From: Pseudomonadota bacterium
GTDB lineage: Bacteria > Pseudomonadota > Alphaproteobacteria > Rhizobiales > Beijerinckiaceae
Direction of reading: 5' to 3'
NCBI GenBank assembly: GCA_028876585.1
Contig: JAGWRL010000057.1
Location: 1-8,810 of the forward strand
Length of the DNA stretch: 8,810 nucleotides
The notes beneath the pieces were generated by a model that did no database searches, had not been told where the DNA came from, and worked only from the letters and a program-made list of their open reading frames with translations. Shown here piece by piece: positions 1 through 6,102 of the stretch; position 1 is the first letter of the stretch, and each line of letters opens with the position of its first letter. Made by a program: the position numbers and the translations under genes.

Positions 1-200
1 GCCTCGGTGGAGGCCAGCTCCTGCGTTTGAATGTCGAGATCGGCCGCCTTGTCGAGCCCGCGCGCCTTGGCGACGACGATCTCCCAGGCGACGGTGCCGG
101 TCTTCTGCACCGCGATGCGCAGCGTGTCGGCGGCGAAGGCGGGGGCGGCGAAAGCGGCGACGAACGCCAGCGCGAGCGCGTGCCAACGAAGGTTCAACAT
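1..200 (-). CDS. ABC transporter substrate-binding protein, NitT/TauT type (partial, N-terminal part)
   Basis: Only the first 66 codons are in the window; the gene continues past the left edge. The translation begins MLNLRWHALALAF and has a classic signal peptide ending in APAFAA (about residues 1-24). It is followed by DTLRIAVQKTGTVAWEIVVA, the first beta strand of NitT/TauT/SsuA-like periplasmic binding proteins, and then a KARGLDKAADLDIQ segment typical of that fold. It starts one base after the permease stop and is preceded by a good ribosome site (AAGGAAG), so it is the fifth gene of the operon. Known of the family: these proteins deliver small solutes to ABC permeases. Inferred: it serves the ABC-2 permease next door, giving that transporter two unrelated binding proteins. 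The substrate is unknown. It cannot be told whether the rest of the gene is intact. Confidence 0.82.
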   Translation of the reverse strand, partial: MLNLRWHALALAFVAAFAAPAFAADTLRIAVQKTGTVAWEIVVAKARGLDKAADLDIQTQELASTE

Positions 201-201
201 C

Positions 202-1041
202 TCAACTTCCTTTTCGCATCAGAATGCCGCGGGCGGGATCGTAGGCCCAGATCGCGCCGGCGAGAAACGCCGCCGCGCAGCCGACGACGACGACGAGCGA
301 GACCGGCTCGATCTGGCCGTAGAACGCGAACCGGGTCAGCTCGACGGCGTAGGTGAACGGATTGAGCTTGCACACCAGCGCCAGCCACGGACTGCCCTCC
401 TGCACCCGCCACAGCGGATAGAGCGCCGAGGAGGCGAAGAACATCGGGAAAATCACGAAGTTCATCACGCCGGCGAAATTTTCGAGCTGTTTGATCAGCG
501 ACGACAGCAGCATGCCGAACGCGCCCATCATCAACCCGGACAGCAGCAGCGCCGGCAGCACGGTCAGATAGTTCCACCAGCTCGGCGGCTCGATCTCCCA
601 GAAATAGGCGATGACGAGGAAGGTGTAGACCTGCAGGATCGACACCGCGACGCCGGCGATCAGCTTCGCCGTCAGCAGGAACCAGCGCGGCGCGGGGCTC
701 ACCAGCAGCATCCGCATCGAGCCCATCTCGCGATCGTAGACCATCGACAGCGACGATTGCATGCCGTTGAACAGTTGGATCATCGCCATCAGGCCGGGCG
801 TGATGTAGACCTCATACAGCACATAGGTGTCGTAAGGCGGGATGATCGAGACGCCGAGCGTCTGGCGAAAACCGGCGGCGAAGATGAACAACCAGACCAG
901 CGGGCGCACCAGCGCCGAGATGAAGCGCTCGCGCTGATGCAGGAAGCGCAAGCTCTCGCGCCAGATTATGCCGTTGAGGCAGATCCACAGCCGGCGCAGG
1001 CCGAACGGGCGGGTCTCGTCCCGCGTCATCGTCGCGCTCAT
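202..1041 (-). CDS. ABC-2 type transporter permease (PQQ-alcohol dehydrogenase-associated / PedC-like)
   Basis: A 279-residue integral membrane protein. It has an amphipathic N-terminus with the WRESLRFLHQRERF motif (about 27-40), usual before the first helix of ABC-2 permeases, then about six membrane segments (near 42-58, 78-96, 121-148, 158-182, 188-208 and 245-267). The loop VYDREMGSMRMLLVSP (101-116) is the conserved ABC-2 coupling region, and LNPFTYAVELTRF (226-238) is the usual motif before the last helix. The ATG at 1041 overlaps the ATPase stop as ATGA, so the two are translationally coupled. Known of the family: most ABC-2 permeases export drugs, polysaccharides or haem-related molecules, but this subfamily sits beside periplasmic binding proteins and PQQ alcohol dehydrogenase genes. 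It also resembles the membrane component of methylotroph lanthanide transport (lut) clusters. The direction and substrate of transport are not shown by the sequence. Confidence 0.9.
   Translation of the reverse strand: MSATMTRDETRPFGLRRLWICLNGIIWRESLRFLHQRERFISALVRPLVWLFIFAAGFRQTLGVSIIPPYDTYVLYEVYITPGLMAMIQLFNGMQSSLSMVYDREMGSMRMLLVSPAPRWFLLTAKLIAGVAVSILQVYTFLVIAYFWEIEPPSWWNYLTVLPALLLSGLMMGAFGMLLSSLIKQLENFAGVMNFVIFPMFFASSALYPLWRVQEGSPWLALVCKLNPFTYAVELTRFAFYGQIEPVSLVVVVGCAAAFLAGAIWAYDPARGILMRKGS
206..212 (-). promoter_or_regulatory. Ribosome binding site of the NitT-type binding protein gene
   Basis: Read on the minus strand, AAGGAAG lies inside the last codons of the permease gene. Its GGA core is 7 bases from the ATG at 200. 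This supports the chosen start and shows that the gene can be translated from the operon transcript. Confidence 0.6.
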
Positions 1042-1799
1042 GCCTCGATCTCCTGATCGTAAGCGCGCGCGCCCGTCAGTTGCGTGAACGCTTCGCCGAC
1101 GCCGCCGACGCCGGCCTTCGCCACGATGGCGGCGCAGGAATCGTCGGCGCGCAGCTTGCCTTTGTGCAACACCACGACATGGTCCTGCGGGCGGATTTCA
1201 TCGACCAGATGCGTGGTCCACAACACGCCGACGCCGTCGTCGCGCGTGAGATCGCGCACGATGGAGAGAATGTCGGCGCGCGCCTTGATGTCGAGGCCGG
1301 CGGTCGGCTCGTCGAGCAGCACGAGCTTGGGTTGATGCAGCAGCGCGCGCGCGATCTCGATGCGCCGCATCTGGCCGCCGGAGAGATGGCGCGCCTTGTC
1401 GCGCGCGCGGTCGGCGAGGCCGACCCGCTCCAGCAGGATTTTCTGCCGCTCGCGCCGCTCAGGCCCCGTCATGCCTTGCAGCGCGCCGTGATAGGCGAGG
1501 TTCTGCTCGACCGAGAGATCGGGGTCGAGCGTGCGGCTCTGGAACACGACGCCGAGCCGGGCCAGCGCCGGCCCGCTCTGACTGGCGACATCGTGGCCGA
1601 AGATGCGGACGCGGCCCGAGCGGGCGGCGTAGAGATGGGTGATGACCGAGAACAGCGTGCTCTTGCCGGCGCCGTTCAGCCCCAGCAGCACGCAGAAGCT
1701 GCCGGGCGCGACGGAGAAGCTCACATCGTCCAACGCCACGCGCGCGCCATAGGCGTGGGTGACATGCTCAACCGTCAGGGCGTCCACATCAGCGCTCAT
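1038..1799 (-). CDS. ABC transporter ATP-binding protein (PQQ-alcohol dehydrogenase-associated type)
   Basis: A 253-residue cytoplasmic ATPase that powers the neighbouring ABC-2 permease. All the standard motifs are intact: Walker A GLNGAGKST (40-48), Q-loop glutamine 87, signature LSGGQ (139-143), Walker B LVLLDE (159-164) followed by the GLD D-loop, and switch histidine 197 in WTTHLVDE. The start was set at the ATG at 1799, which overlaps the beta-propeller stop as ATGA; the reading frame stays open further upstream, but that stretch lies antisense-free inside the propeller gene and looks like low-complexity Arg/Gly shadow. The C-terminal tail GEAFTQLTGA resembles the end of drug/haem exporter-type ATPases paired with ABC-2 permeases. 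It ends in an ATGA overlap with the permease. The ATPase role is secure; the assignment to the PQQ-associated subfamily rests on gene order and overall similarity from memory. Confidence 0.93.
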   Translation of the reverse strand: MSADVDALTVEHVTHAYGARVALDDVSFSVAPGSFCVLLGLNGAGKSTLFSVITHLYAARSGRVRIFGHDVASQSGPALARLGVVFQSRTLDPDLSVEQNLAYHGALQGMTGPERRERQKILLERVGLADRARDKARHLSGGQMRRIEIARALLHQPKLVLLDEPTAGLDIKARADILSIVRDLTRDDGVGVLWTTHLVDEIRPQDHVVVLHKGKLRADDSCAAIVAKAGVGGVGEAFTQLTGARAYDQEIEA

Positions 1800-2764
1800 T
1801 GCGAGGAAATCGCCACGCCCCAGGGGAACGAGCCGACCGGGATCGACTTGATCACCTTTTCGGCGGCGATGTCGATCACCGAGATGTCGTTGGTGACGCC
1901 GTTGGTGGAGACCAGATATTTGCCGTCCTTGGTCAGCGCCAATTGCCAGACGCGCTGGCCCACCAGCAGATATTTGATCGGCTTGCGGCTGGCGACGTCG
2001 ATCACCGCGACGCGGTTGGCCGGCCCCAGCGCGACGAAGGCGAGTTTGCCGTCCTCCGAGAAGCGGATGCCGACCGGCTGGATCTGCTCCTTGGCCAGAC
2101 CCGGCACCTCGAAGCCGATCTTGGCGATCACGACGTGCTTTTCCGGATCGATCACGCTGACGCCGCCGCCGACCTCGGAGGAGACCCACAATTCCTTGCC
2201 GTCGGGGGTGAACTCGGCGTAGCGCGGCCGCGCGCCGACCAGCACGTTGGCGACGACTTTCTTGGCGCGCCAGTCGATGAAATGCGCCATGCTGGTGGTT
2301 TCGGAGGTGTTGATCACCGTCTCGCCGTCCTTGCTGACCGCGACGCCCTCCGGCTCGACGCCGACCGGAATCTCGGTGATCGCCCGCCGGCTCTCGAGGT
2401 CGATCGCCGTCAGCATGGCGTCGTTTTCGTTGGCGACGAAGGCGAGCTTGCCGTCGGGGCTCAATCTTATCTGCTCGGGATCGATTCCGGAGGGCAATTC
2501 GCCGACCCGGTCGAGCGTCTTGGCGTCGAGGATGGCGATGGTGTCGTCGTCGCCGAGGCAGACATAGAGGAGCTTCTCATCCTTCGACAGCGCGATGCCG
2601 CGCGGCCGCTGCCCGACTTCGACCGTCCTGACCGCGACAAGCTTGTCGAGATCGACCACCGTGACCGAGTTGCCCTTTTCGTTGGTTATATAGGCGGTCG
2701 CGGCCTGCGCCGGCGCCGCCGCCAGCAGCACGGCCAGCGCGCAGGGGATCAGGGCAGTTTGCAT
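1796..2764 (-). CDS. Secreted YVTN-type seven-bladed beta-propeller protein (PQQ-dependent catabolism-associated)
   Basis: A 322-residue protein with a signal peptide ending near APAQA-A (residue 21). After it come seven roughly 40-residue repeats. Each has the YVTN pattern in which VxVGxxPxGIALS or LSPDGKLAFVAN is followed by a V-x-V-I-D strand (for example ITNEKGNSVTVVDLD at 26-40 and TNGVTNDISVIDIA at 287-300). The final IPVGSFPWGVAIS (308-320) closes the ring. The repeats predict a periplasmic beta-propeller that acts as a binding or scaffold protein; no catalytic site is evident. The ATG at 2764 lies 16 bases inside the end of the preceding binding-protein gene, and the stop overlaps the ATPase start. 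Known: a beta-propeller of this type accompanies the PQQ-associated ABC genes, and an exported protein with propeller-like annotation occurs in methylotroph lut clusters. Its exact function is unknown. Confidence 0.9.
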   Translation of the reverse strand: MQTALIPCALAVLLAAAPAQAATAYITNEKGNSVTVVDLDKLVAVRTVEVGQRPRGIALSKDEKLLYVCLGDDDTIAILDAKTLDRVGELPSGIDPEQIRLSPDGKLAFVANENDAMLTAIDLESRRAITEIPVGVEPEGVAVSKDGETVINTSETTSMAHFIDWRAKKVVANVLVGARPRYAEFTPDGKELWVSSEVGGGVSVIDPEKHVVIAKIGFEVPGLAKEQIQPVGIRFSEDGKLAFVALGPANRVAVIDVASRKPIKYLLVGQRVWQLALTKDGKYLVSTNGVTNDISVIDIAAEKVIKSIPVGSFPWGVAISSQ

Positions 2765-3975
2765 TTCGTCTCCGGTTGATCGAGACCCATCGTGTCGAGC
2801 TCCGACACCTGATGCAGATAACCTTCCTGCGGCGAGACGGAGACCGTGGTGCGGCCGTCCGTCAGCAGGATAGGCTGGCGCAACTGCTGGTTCCACAGCC
2901 GCAGCGTCAGCCGCGTGCCCTTGAAGTCGGCGACGTCGAAATCGGGGCCGCGCATGTAGGCGCGCAGCGTCTTCGGGTCGGCGGACTTCGTGTGCGCGAC
3001 GGCTTCGCCGATCATCCGCGTCGCCGTCCAGGCCTGATTGTCGCGCGCGGTCATGCCGCGCCGAAAGGCGTGGAAGAACCGGTTCTGCAACTGAATCGCG
3101 CCCCAGAGATCGTGGCTCGCGTCCCAGCTCGTCGGCGTCAGGCCGGCGGAGCCGACGACGGGGCGGGCGTCCCAGGTGCGATAAGGCAGGTAGCCAGCGA
3201 ACACGTTGCTCTCGTCGGCGGCGACCAGCACGTCGTATTCCGGCGCCTTCTGGGTGAACACCGGCATCTGCCGCTGCACCTGCACCACGCCGCTGTCGGA
3301 GCGCCGGCCGCCGCCCGCATCCTCGAAGGTGCGCGTCTCGACGATCTTGGCGCCGAATTTCCGCGCCGCGCGGACATAGGCGTCGCCGAGCAACTTGTCT
3401 TGCGGGTGCGAGCCGACCACCAGCAACCAGCGCCGCCATTGCTTCCACATCAGATATTCGGCCAGCCCATCGGCCAGCATGGTGCGGCTCGGCGCGGAAT
3501 GGAACAGATTGGCCCGGCAATCCTGCTCGCGCACGCGCTCGTCCGGCGCGCCGGCGTTGAACACCAGCGCCTCCTTGTCATGATCGGCGACGGCGAGCAA
3601 TTGATCGGGCGGCAGATCGACGACGAAAAGCTTGACGCCTTGCGCGATCATCGCGTCCATCTTCGCGGCCGGGTCTTCGTTGGCGCCGAGCCGGACGTCG
3701 ACCAGCGAGAAGGATTGGTCGATGAACTTTCCCGTCGTGTTGTTGTCCTCCAGCGCCACTTTGGCGCCGGCGAGGAAATCGTCCGCCGCCGGCACGTCGA
3801 GCAGCGAGATGGTCTCGCGGCTATGGACCTGCCGCAGCACGCCGATCTTGACTTCGAGCGGATCGGCGGCGGCGGGCGCGGCGGCGAGCAAGGCCAGACA
3901 TTGCGCCGCGCCGGCCAGCCATGCGAGGCTTTTGCCAAAAGCGCGAATCGTCGCGCCAAGGGGAGGATGAAACAT
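2749..3975 (-). CDS. ABC transporter substrate-binding protein, branched-chain amino acid type (PQQ-alcohol dehydrogenase-associated)
   Basis: A 408-residue periplasmic binding protein, first gene of the leftward operon. A long signal peptide with hydrophobic core AWLAGAAQCLALLAAAP is cleaved near residue 37. The mature part begins DPLEVKIGVLRQ and shows the two-lobe type I periplasmic fold: ADDFLAGAKVALEDNN (64-79), LFVVDLPPDQLLAVAD (116-131), WLLVVGSHPQDKLLGDAYVRAA (split lobe, 183-204) and YDVLVAADE (247-255). The ligand is probably not an amino acid, since this subfamily is known by its link to PQQ alcohol dehydrogenases and resembles the binding protein of lanthanide (lut) clusters. The start is uncertain. 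The ATG at 3975 gives a sensible signal peptide but has no clear ribosome site and overlaps the divergent gene's ATG. An in-frame ATG at 4002 would add nine residues, also without a visible ribosome site. Confidence 0.85.
   Translation of the reverse strand: MFHPPLGATIRAFGKSLAWLAGAAQCLALLAAAPAAADPLEVKIGVLRQVHSRETISLLDVPAADDFLAGAKVALEDNNTTGKFIDQSFSLVDVRLGANEDPAAKMDAMIAQGVKLFVVDLPPDQLLAVADHDKEALVFNAGAPDERVREQDCRANLFHSAPSRTMLADGLAEYLMWKQWRRWLLVVGSHPQDKLLGDAYVRAARKFGAKIVETRTFEDAGGGRRSDSGVVQVQRQMPVFTQKAPEYDVLVAADESNVFAGYLPYRTWDARPVVGSAGLTPTSWDASHDLWGAIQLQNRFFHAFRRGMTARDNQAWTATRMIGEAVAHTKSADPKTLRAYMRGPDFDVADFKGTRLTLRLWNQQLRQPILLTDGRTTVSVSPQEGYLHQVSELDTMGLDQPETKCKLP
3928..3942. promoter_or_regulatory. 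15-base inverted repeat upstream of the small secreted-protein gene
   Basis: GCTTTTG and CAAAAGC flank a single central C, a perfect 7-bp dyad. It lies 31 to 45 bases upstream of the plus-strand ATG at 3974 and inside the signal-peptide codons of the divergent binding-protein gene. Position and AT-rich arms suit a regulator binding site for the plus-strand gene. It could also be chance within coding sequence; no matching site was found elsewhere in the window. Confidence 0.35.
3941..3956. repeat. Small inverted repeat (6-bp arms, 4-base loop)
   Basis: GCGCGA and TCGCGC are separated by ATCG, directly beside the 3928-3942 dyad and 4 bases before the GGGAGG ribosome site of the plus-strand gene. 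In that gene's mRNA it could form a short hairpin near the ribosome site. The arms are GC-rich and short, so chance is possible in this base composition. Confidence 0.3.
3961..3966 (+). promoter_or_regulatory. Strong ribosome binding site of the small secreted-protein gene
   Basis: GGGAGG, preceded by AAG, stands 7 bases before the ATG at 3974. It is one of the best Shine-Dalgarno matches in the window and fixes the start of the plus-strand gene. The same bases encode the Pro-Pro near the N-terminus of the divergent binding protein. Confidence 0.7.
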
Positions 3976-4315
3976 GACGCGCAGGGCGTTGGGATTGGCC
4001 ATTTGCGTTTGCGCCGCGAGCGCCTTTGCGGCGGACAAGCCGACGCGGTTCTGGAACCTGACATCGTCCACGGTGACGAGCCTCCGGCTTTCGCACGCGG
4101 GCTCGGGCGAATATGGCGACAATGTTGCGCTCGGCGACGCGGACGGGGTGGACCACGACGAGCGCGTCAACATCGAGAACCTGCCGAGCGGGCGATACGA
4201 CCTCGAACTGAAGTTCAAGGGCGGGCGCGTCTGTCTCGTGCGCCATGTCGAGATCGTCACGGGAAAGGTGTTCTCCGTCGAGGACAAGGCGCTCACGTCC
4301 TGCACCCAGCAATAG
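3974..4315 (+). CDS. Small secreted protein with acidic, possibly metal-binding patch
   Basis: A 113-residue protein with signal peptide MTRRALGLAICVCAASAFAA (cleaved around 19-20), leaving a mature domain of about 93 residues. The mature part is predicted mostly beta: FWNLTSSTVTSLRLS (26-40), a YGDN turn (47-50), LPSGRYDLELKF (70-81), RVCLVRHVEIVTGKVFSVED (85-104). Cys87 and Cys110 could form a disulfide. Residues 55-63 (DADGVDHDE) place four Asp and one Glu in nine positions, like a calcium or lanthanide loop but not a canonical EF-hand. The overall pattern, an aromatic-GxN turn followed by a PxGxYDLxL strand and a Cys-containing strand, recalls an uncharacterised alphaproteobacterial family of small periplasmic proteins (from memory). 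It is divergent from the ABC operon and convergent with the FG-GAP gene. Existence is well supported by the ribosome site and signal peptide; metal binding is inference. Confidence 0.8.
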   Translation: MTRRALGLAICVCAASAFAADKPTRFWNLTSSTVTSLRLSHAGSGEYGDNVALGDADGVDHDERVNIENLPSGRYDLELKFKGGRVCLVRHVEIVTGKVFSVEDKALTSCTQQ

Positions 4316-4353
4316 GCGCGCGTCGGCTCACCGGCTCCTCCCTTTGGCGTTGA

Positions 4354-4389
4354 ACGCGCGCGAGCGCTAACATCGAAAGCGCCGCGCGT
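4354..4389. terminator. Hairpin between convergent genes, candidate bidirectional terminator
   Basis: ACGCGCG (4354-4360) pairs with CGCGCGT (4383-4389), and GCGCT (4364-4368) with AGCGC (4378-4382). The left arm has a 3-base bulge, and the loop is 9 bases. It lies between the plus-strand gene ending at 4315 and the minus-strand gene ending at 4468, where a shared terminator is expected. No T-run follows in either direction, so it may act as a transcript-end stabiliser or with Rho. Confidence 0.45.
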
Positions 4390-4415
4390 CGACGGCTAGA
4401 CGCCGGCCGGGCCGC

Positions 4416-4440
4416 AAATCCCCGCGATCCCGGAGATTTT
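4416..4440 (+). terminator. Second weak hairpin followed by TTTT
   Basis: AAATC.CC (4416-4423) pairs with GG.GATTT (4432-4439) apart from one mismatch, with an 8-base loop. The right arm runs into TTTT (4437-4440), so it reads as a weak intrinsic terminator for the plus-strand gene. The T-run is short and is part of the stem. Confidence 0.25.
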
Positions 4441-4467
4441 GCCGTGCGGGGCGGGAAAACGTCCCGG

Positions 4468-6102
4468 TCATCGGCCGGGGTACCAATAATCCGCCTGCGG
4501 CTTGGCGCGGTCGATGACGACGAACTGGTTGGCGAAGGCGCGATAGGGATAGCTCCATTCGCCGTCGGGCCATTGCACGCGGATCTCGGCGCGCTCGGCG
4601 ACGCCGAGGCCGACGTGAACCCAGCCGCTATGGCCGGAGGCGTCGCCGCCGCCGACCTGCACGTTGCGCATTTGCGTGCGCACGCCCGTCTTCACCGCGA
4701 TATGGGCGCCGACGGCGTCGCGGTTCGGCCCCGGCTCGGCGAGTTTGATCTCGATCCAGTTGCCCGCCGGAATCGCGCCGCCCTTGCCGTCGCTGGCGCC
4801 GAGATTGCGGAACAGCGCGGCCGGCGCGGCGCGGTGCATGACGAGCAGATCGAGATTGCCGTCGAGGTTGAAATCGGCGATCAGCGCGCCCCGGCTTGGC
4901 GCGTTTTGCGCGATTCCCGCGCGGTCGCCGGCTTCCGTGAACTTGCCGCTCCCTTGCCGCAACAGCAGGTTGTCGGGGTCGACCGCCGCGAAATCGGGCA
5001 TCTGCGCGACATTGCCCTTGGCGATGAACAGGTCCAGCAGGCCGTCGTTGTTGAAATCGGCGAACTCGGCGTGCCAGCCGGTGGAGGGGCGCTTGTCGCC
5101 GCCGGCGTAGGGGATATGCGCCGTCGCGCCGAGCTCGCCGGCGACGTCGCGATAGACCGGGAATTGGCCGTGCTCGCTCTGTTCGCGGTCGAGTTGCTGG
5201 ATCTTGGTGTCGCCCATCGAGGTCAGCGCGTAATCGGGAAATCCCGAGCCGTCGAGATCGCCCTCGGCGATCCCCATGCCGAAGATCGAGACATGCCGCC
5301 AGCCTTCGGCGGGGGTGTAGAGTTTCGGCGGTTTGCCGGGCTCGATGCGCCAGAGCTGCTCCTCGCCGCCGCGATAATATTGCCGGTCGTTGGAGACGCG
5401 CAGGCTCGGCGCGCCAGAGCGGTTCCAGTCGGTGAACAGCATCGACAACGCGCAAAAGCCCGGCGCCAGCGGCGTGCGGACGGAATAATCCGGCTTGGGG
5501 CCCGGCTGCGGGCGATAGAGCGAATTCTCCTCGCAGGTGCCAAACGGCGAGCCGGGCGCGAAACGGTCGACGTAATGGCCGATCGCCAGCGTCGGGAATT
5601 TTTGGCCCTTCTCCCATTCCGCGGCGAACGAGGTGGTCCAGCCCTCGTCGCCGGAAAAACCCCATTGCGCGTTGGCGAGCGTGAAGGTGCAATTCGGCCC
5701 GCCTTTCAGCAGGAGGTTCTGGCCGACGCGCAGCACGAACAAGTCGGTGTGGCCGTCGCCGTCGATGTCGAGCGGATAGGCGCCGATCACCCCTTCGAGC
5801 AAATGCGCATCGACGTCGAGCGGCTTTTCCTCGAACTTGAGCGGGCCGCCGCGCGTGGATGTGTTGACGAACAACTTAGCCGGGTTCTTGCCGCCGGCCA
5901 GGAACACGCTGGGGTATCCGGAGCCGTCGCAGTCGAACGCCGCGCCGCCGCCGCCGACGAAATGCTCCCACGCGCCGTCGTAGGTTTGATGCAGCCCGGC
6001 CGCTTGCGCCTCCTCGCGCATCACCGGAATATCGGCGAGCAGCGGGTCGGCCAGGGCGGGGGCGGCGGCGAAGAGGGCGGCGATAAGCCAAGGGAAACGC
6101 AT
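4468..6102 (-). CDS. Secreted FG-GAP/VCBS repeat protein with ASPIC/UnbV C-terminus (CRTAC1-like)
   Basis: A 544-residue exported protein; signal peptide MRFPWLIAALFAAAPALA, cleaved near 18. FG-GAP beta-propeller repeats carry calcium-type Asp loops: FDCDGSGYPSVFL (about 56-68), LDIDGDGHTDLFVL (111-124), GDLDGSGFPDYAL (281-293), ADFNNDGLLDLFI (348-360) and ADFNLDGNLDLLV (409-421). The C-terminal part (about 448-533) has the ASPIC/UnbV features NWIEIKL, a GAHIAVKTG strand, and VQWPDGEWSYPY. Four mature cysteines occur at about 58, 138, 190 and 217. The ATG at 6102 overlaps the upstream cytochrome stop as TGATG and has GAGG 7 bases ahead; an adjacent GTG at 6105 is an alternative. Known: proteins of this fold are extracellular binding or adhesion modules. 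Inferred: a partner of the di-heme protein translated just before it. No enzyme activity is evident. Confidence 0.88.
   Translation of the reverse strand: MRFPWLIAALFAAAPALADPLLADIPVMREEAQAAGLHQTYDGAWEHFVGGGGAAFDCDGSGYPSVFLAGGKNPAKLFVNTSTRGGPLKFEEKPLDVDAHLLEGVIGAYPLDIDGDGHTDLFVLRVGQNLLLKGGPNCTFTLANAQWGFSGDEGWTTSFAAEWEKGQKFPTLAIGHYVDRFAPGSPFGTCEENSLYRPQPGPKPDYSVRTPLAPGFCALSMLFTDWNRSGAPSLRVSNDRQYYRGGEEQLWRIEPGKPPKLYTPAEGWRHVSIFGMGIAEGDLDGSGFPDYALTSMGDTKIQQLDREQSEHGQFPVYRDVAGELGATAHIPYAGGDKRPSTGWHAEFADFNNDGLLDLFIAKGNVAQMPDFAAVDPDNLLLRQGSGKFTEAGDRAGIAQNAPSRGALIADFNLDGNLDLLVMHRAAPAALFRNLGASDGKGGAIPAGNWIEIKLAEPGPNRDAVGAHIAVKTGVRTQMRNVQVGGGDASGHSGWVHVGLGVAERAEIRVQWPDGEWSYPYRAFANQFVVIDRAKPQADYWYPGR

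Noticed and set aside
31..1056. Long plus-strand open frame opposite the permease
   Set aside because: Gln/Arg/His-rich shadow; the minus strand encodes an ABC-2 permease with coherent membrane segments.
1..3975. Naming the ABC genes lutA, lutE, lutF or ped genes
   Set aside because: Similarity is from memory and gene order only; no lanthanide-binding protein, TonB receptor or PQQ dehydrogenase lies in the window, so symbols were left blank.
3976..4305. N-terminal extension of the binding protein by up to 110 residues
   Set aside because: The extra residues do not resemble a signal peptide, would place the real signal sequence internally, and lie antisense to the small secreted-protein gene. 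Only the short extension to 4002 stays possible.
3974..4315. Small protein as a lanmodulin or true EF-hand protein
   Set aside because: Only one acidic stretch is present and it lacks the 12-residue EF-hand spacing and flanking helices, so no EF-hand claim is made.
2776..4353. Long open frame on the plus strand opposite the binding-protein gene
   Set aside because: Arg/His/Gly/Ala-rich shadow translation with no signal peptide or family features; the minus-strand reading is a clear periplasmic binding protein and 3974-4315 in another frame is a convincing gene.
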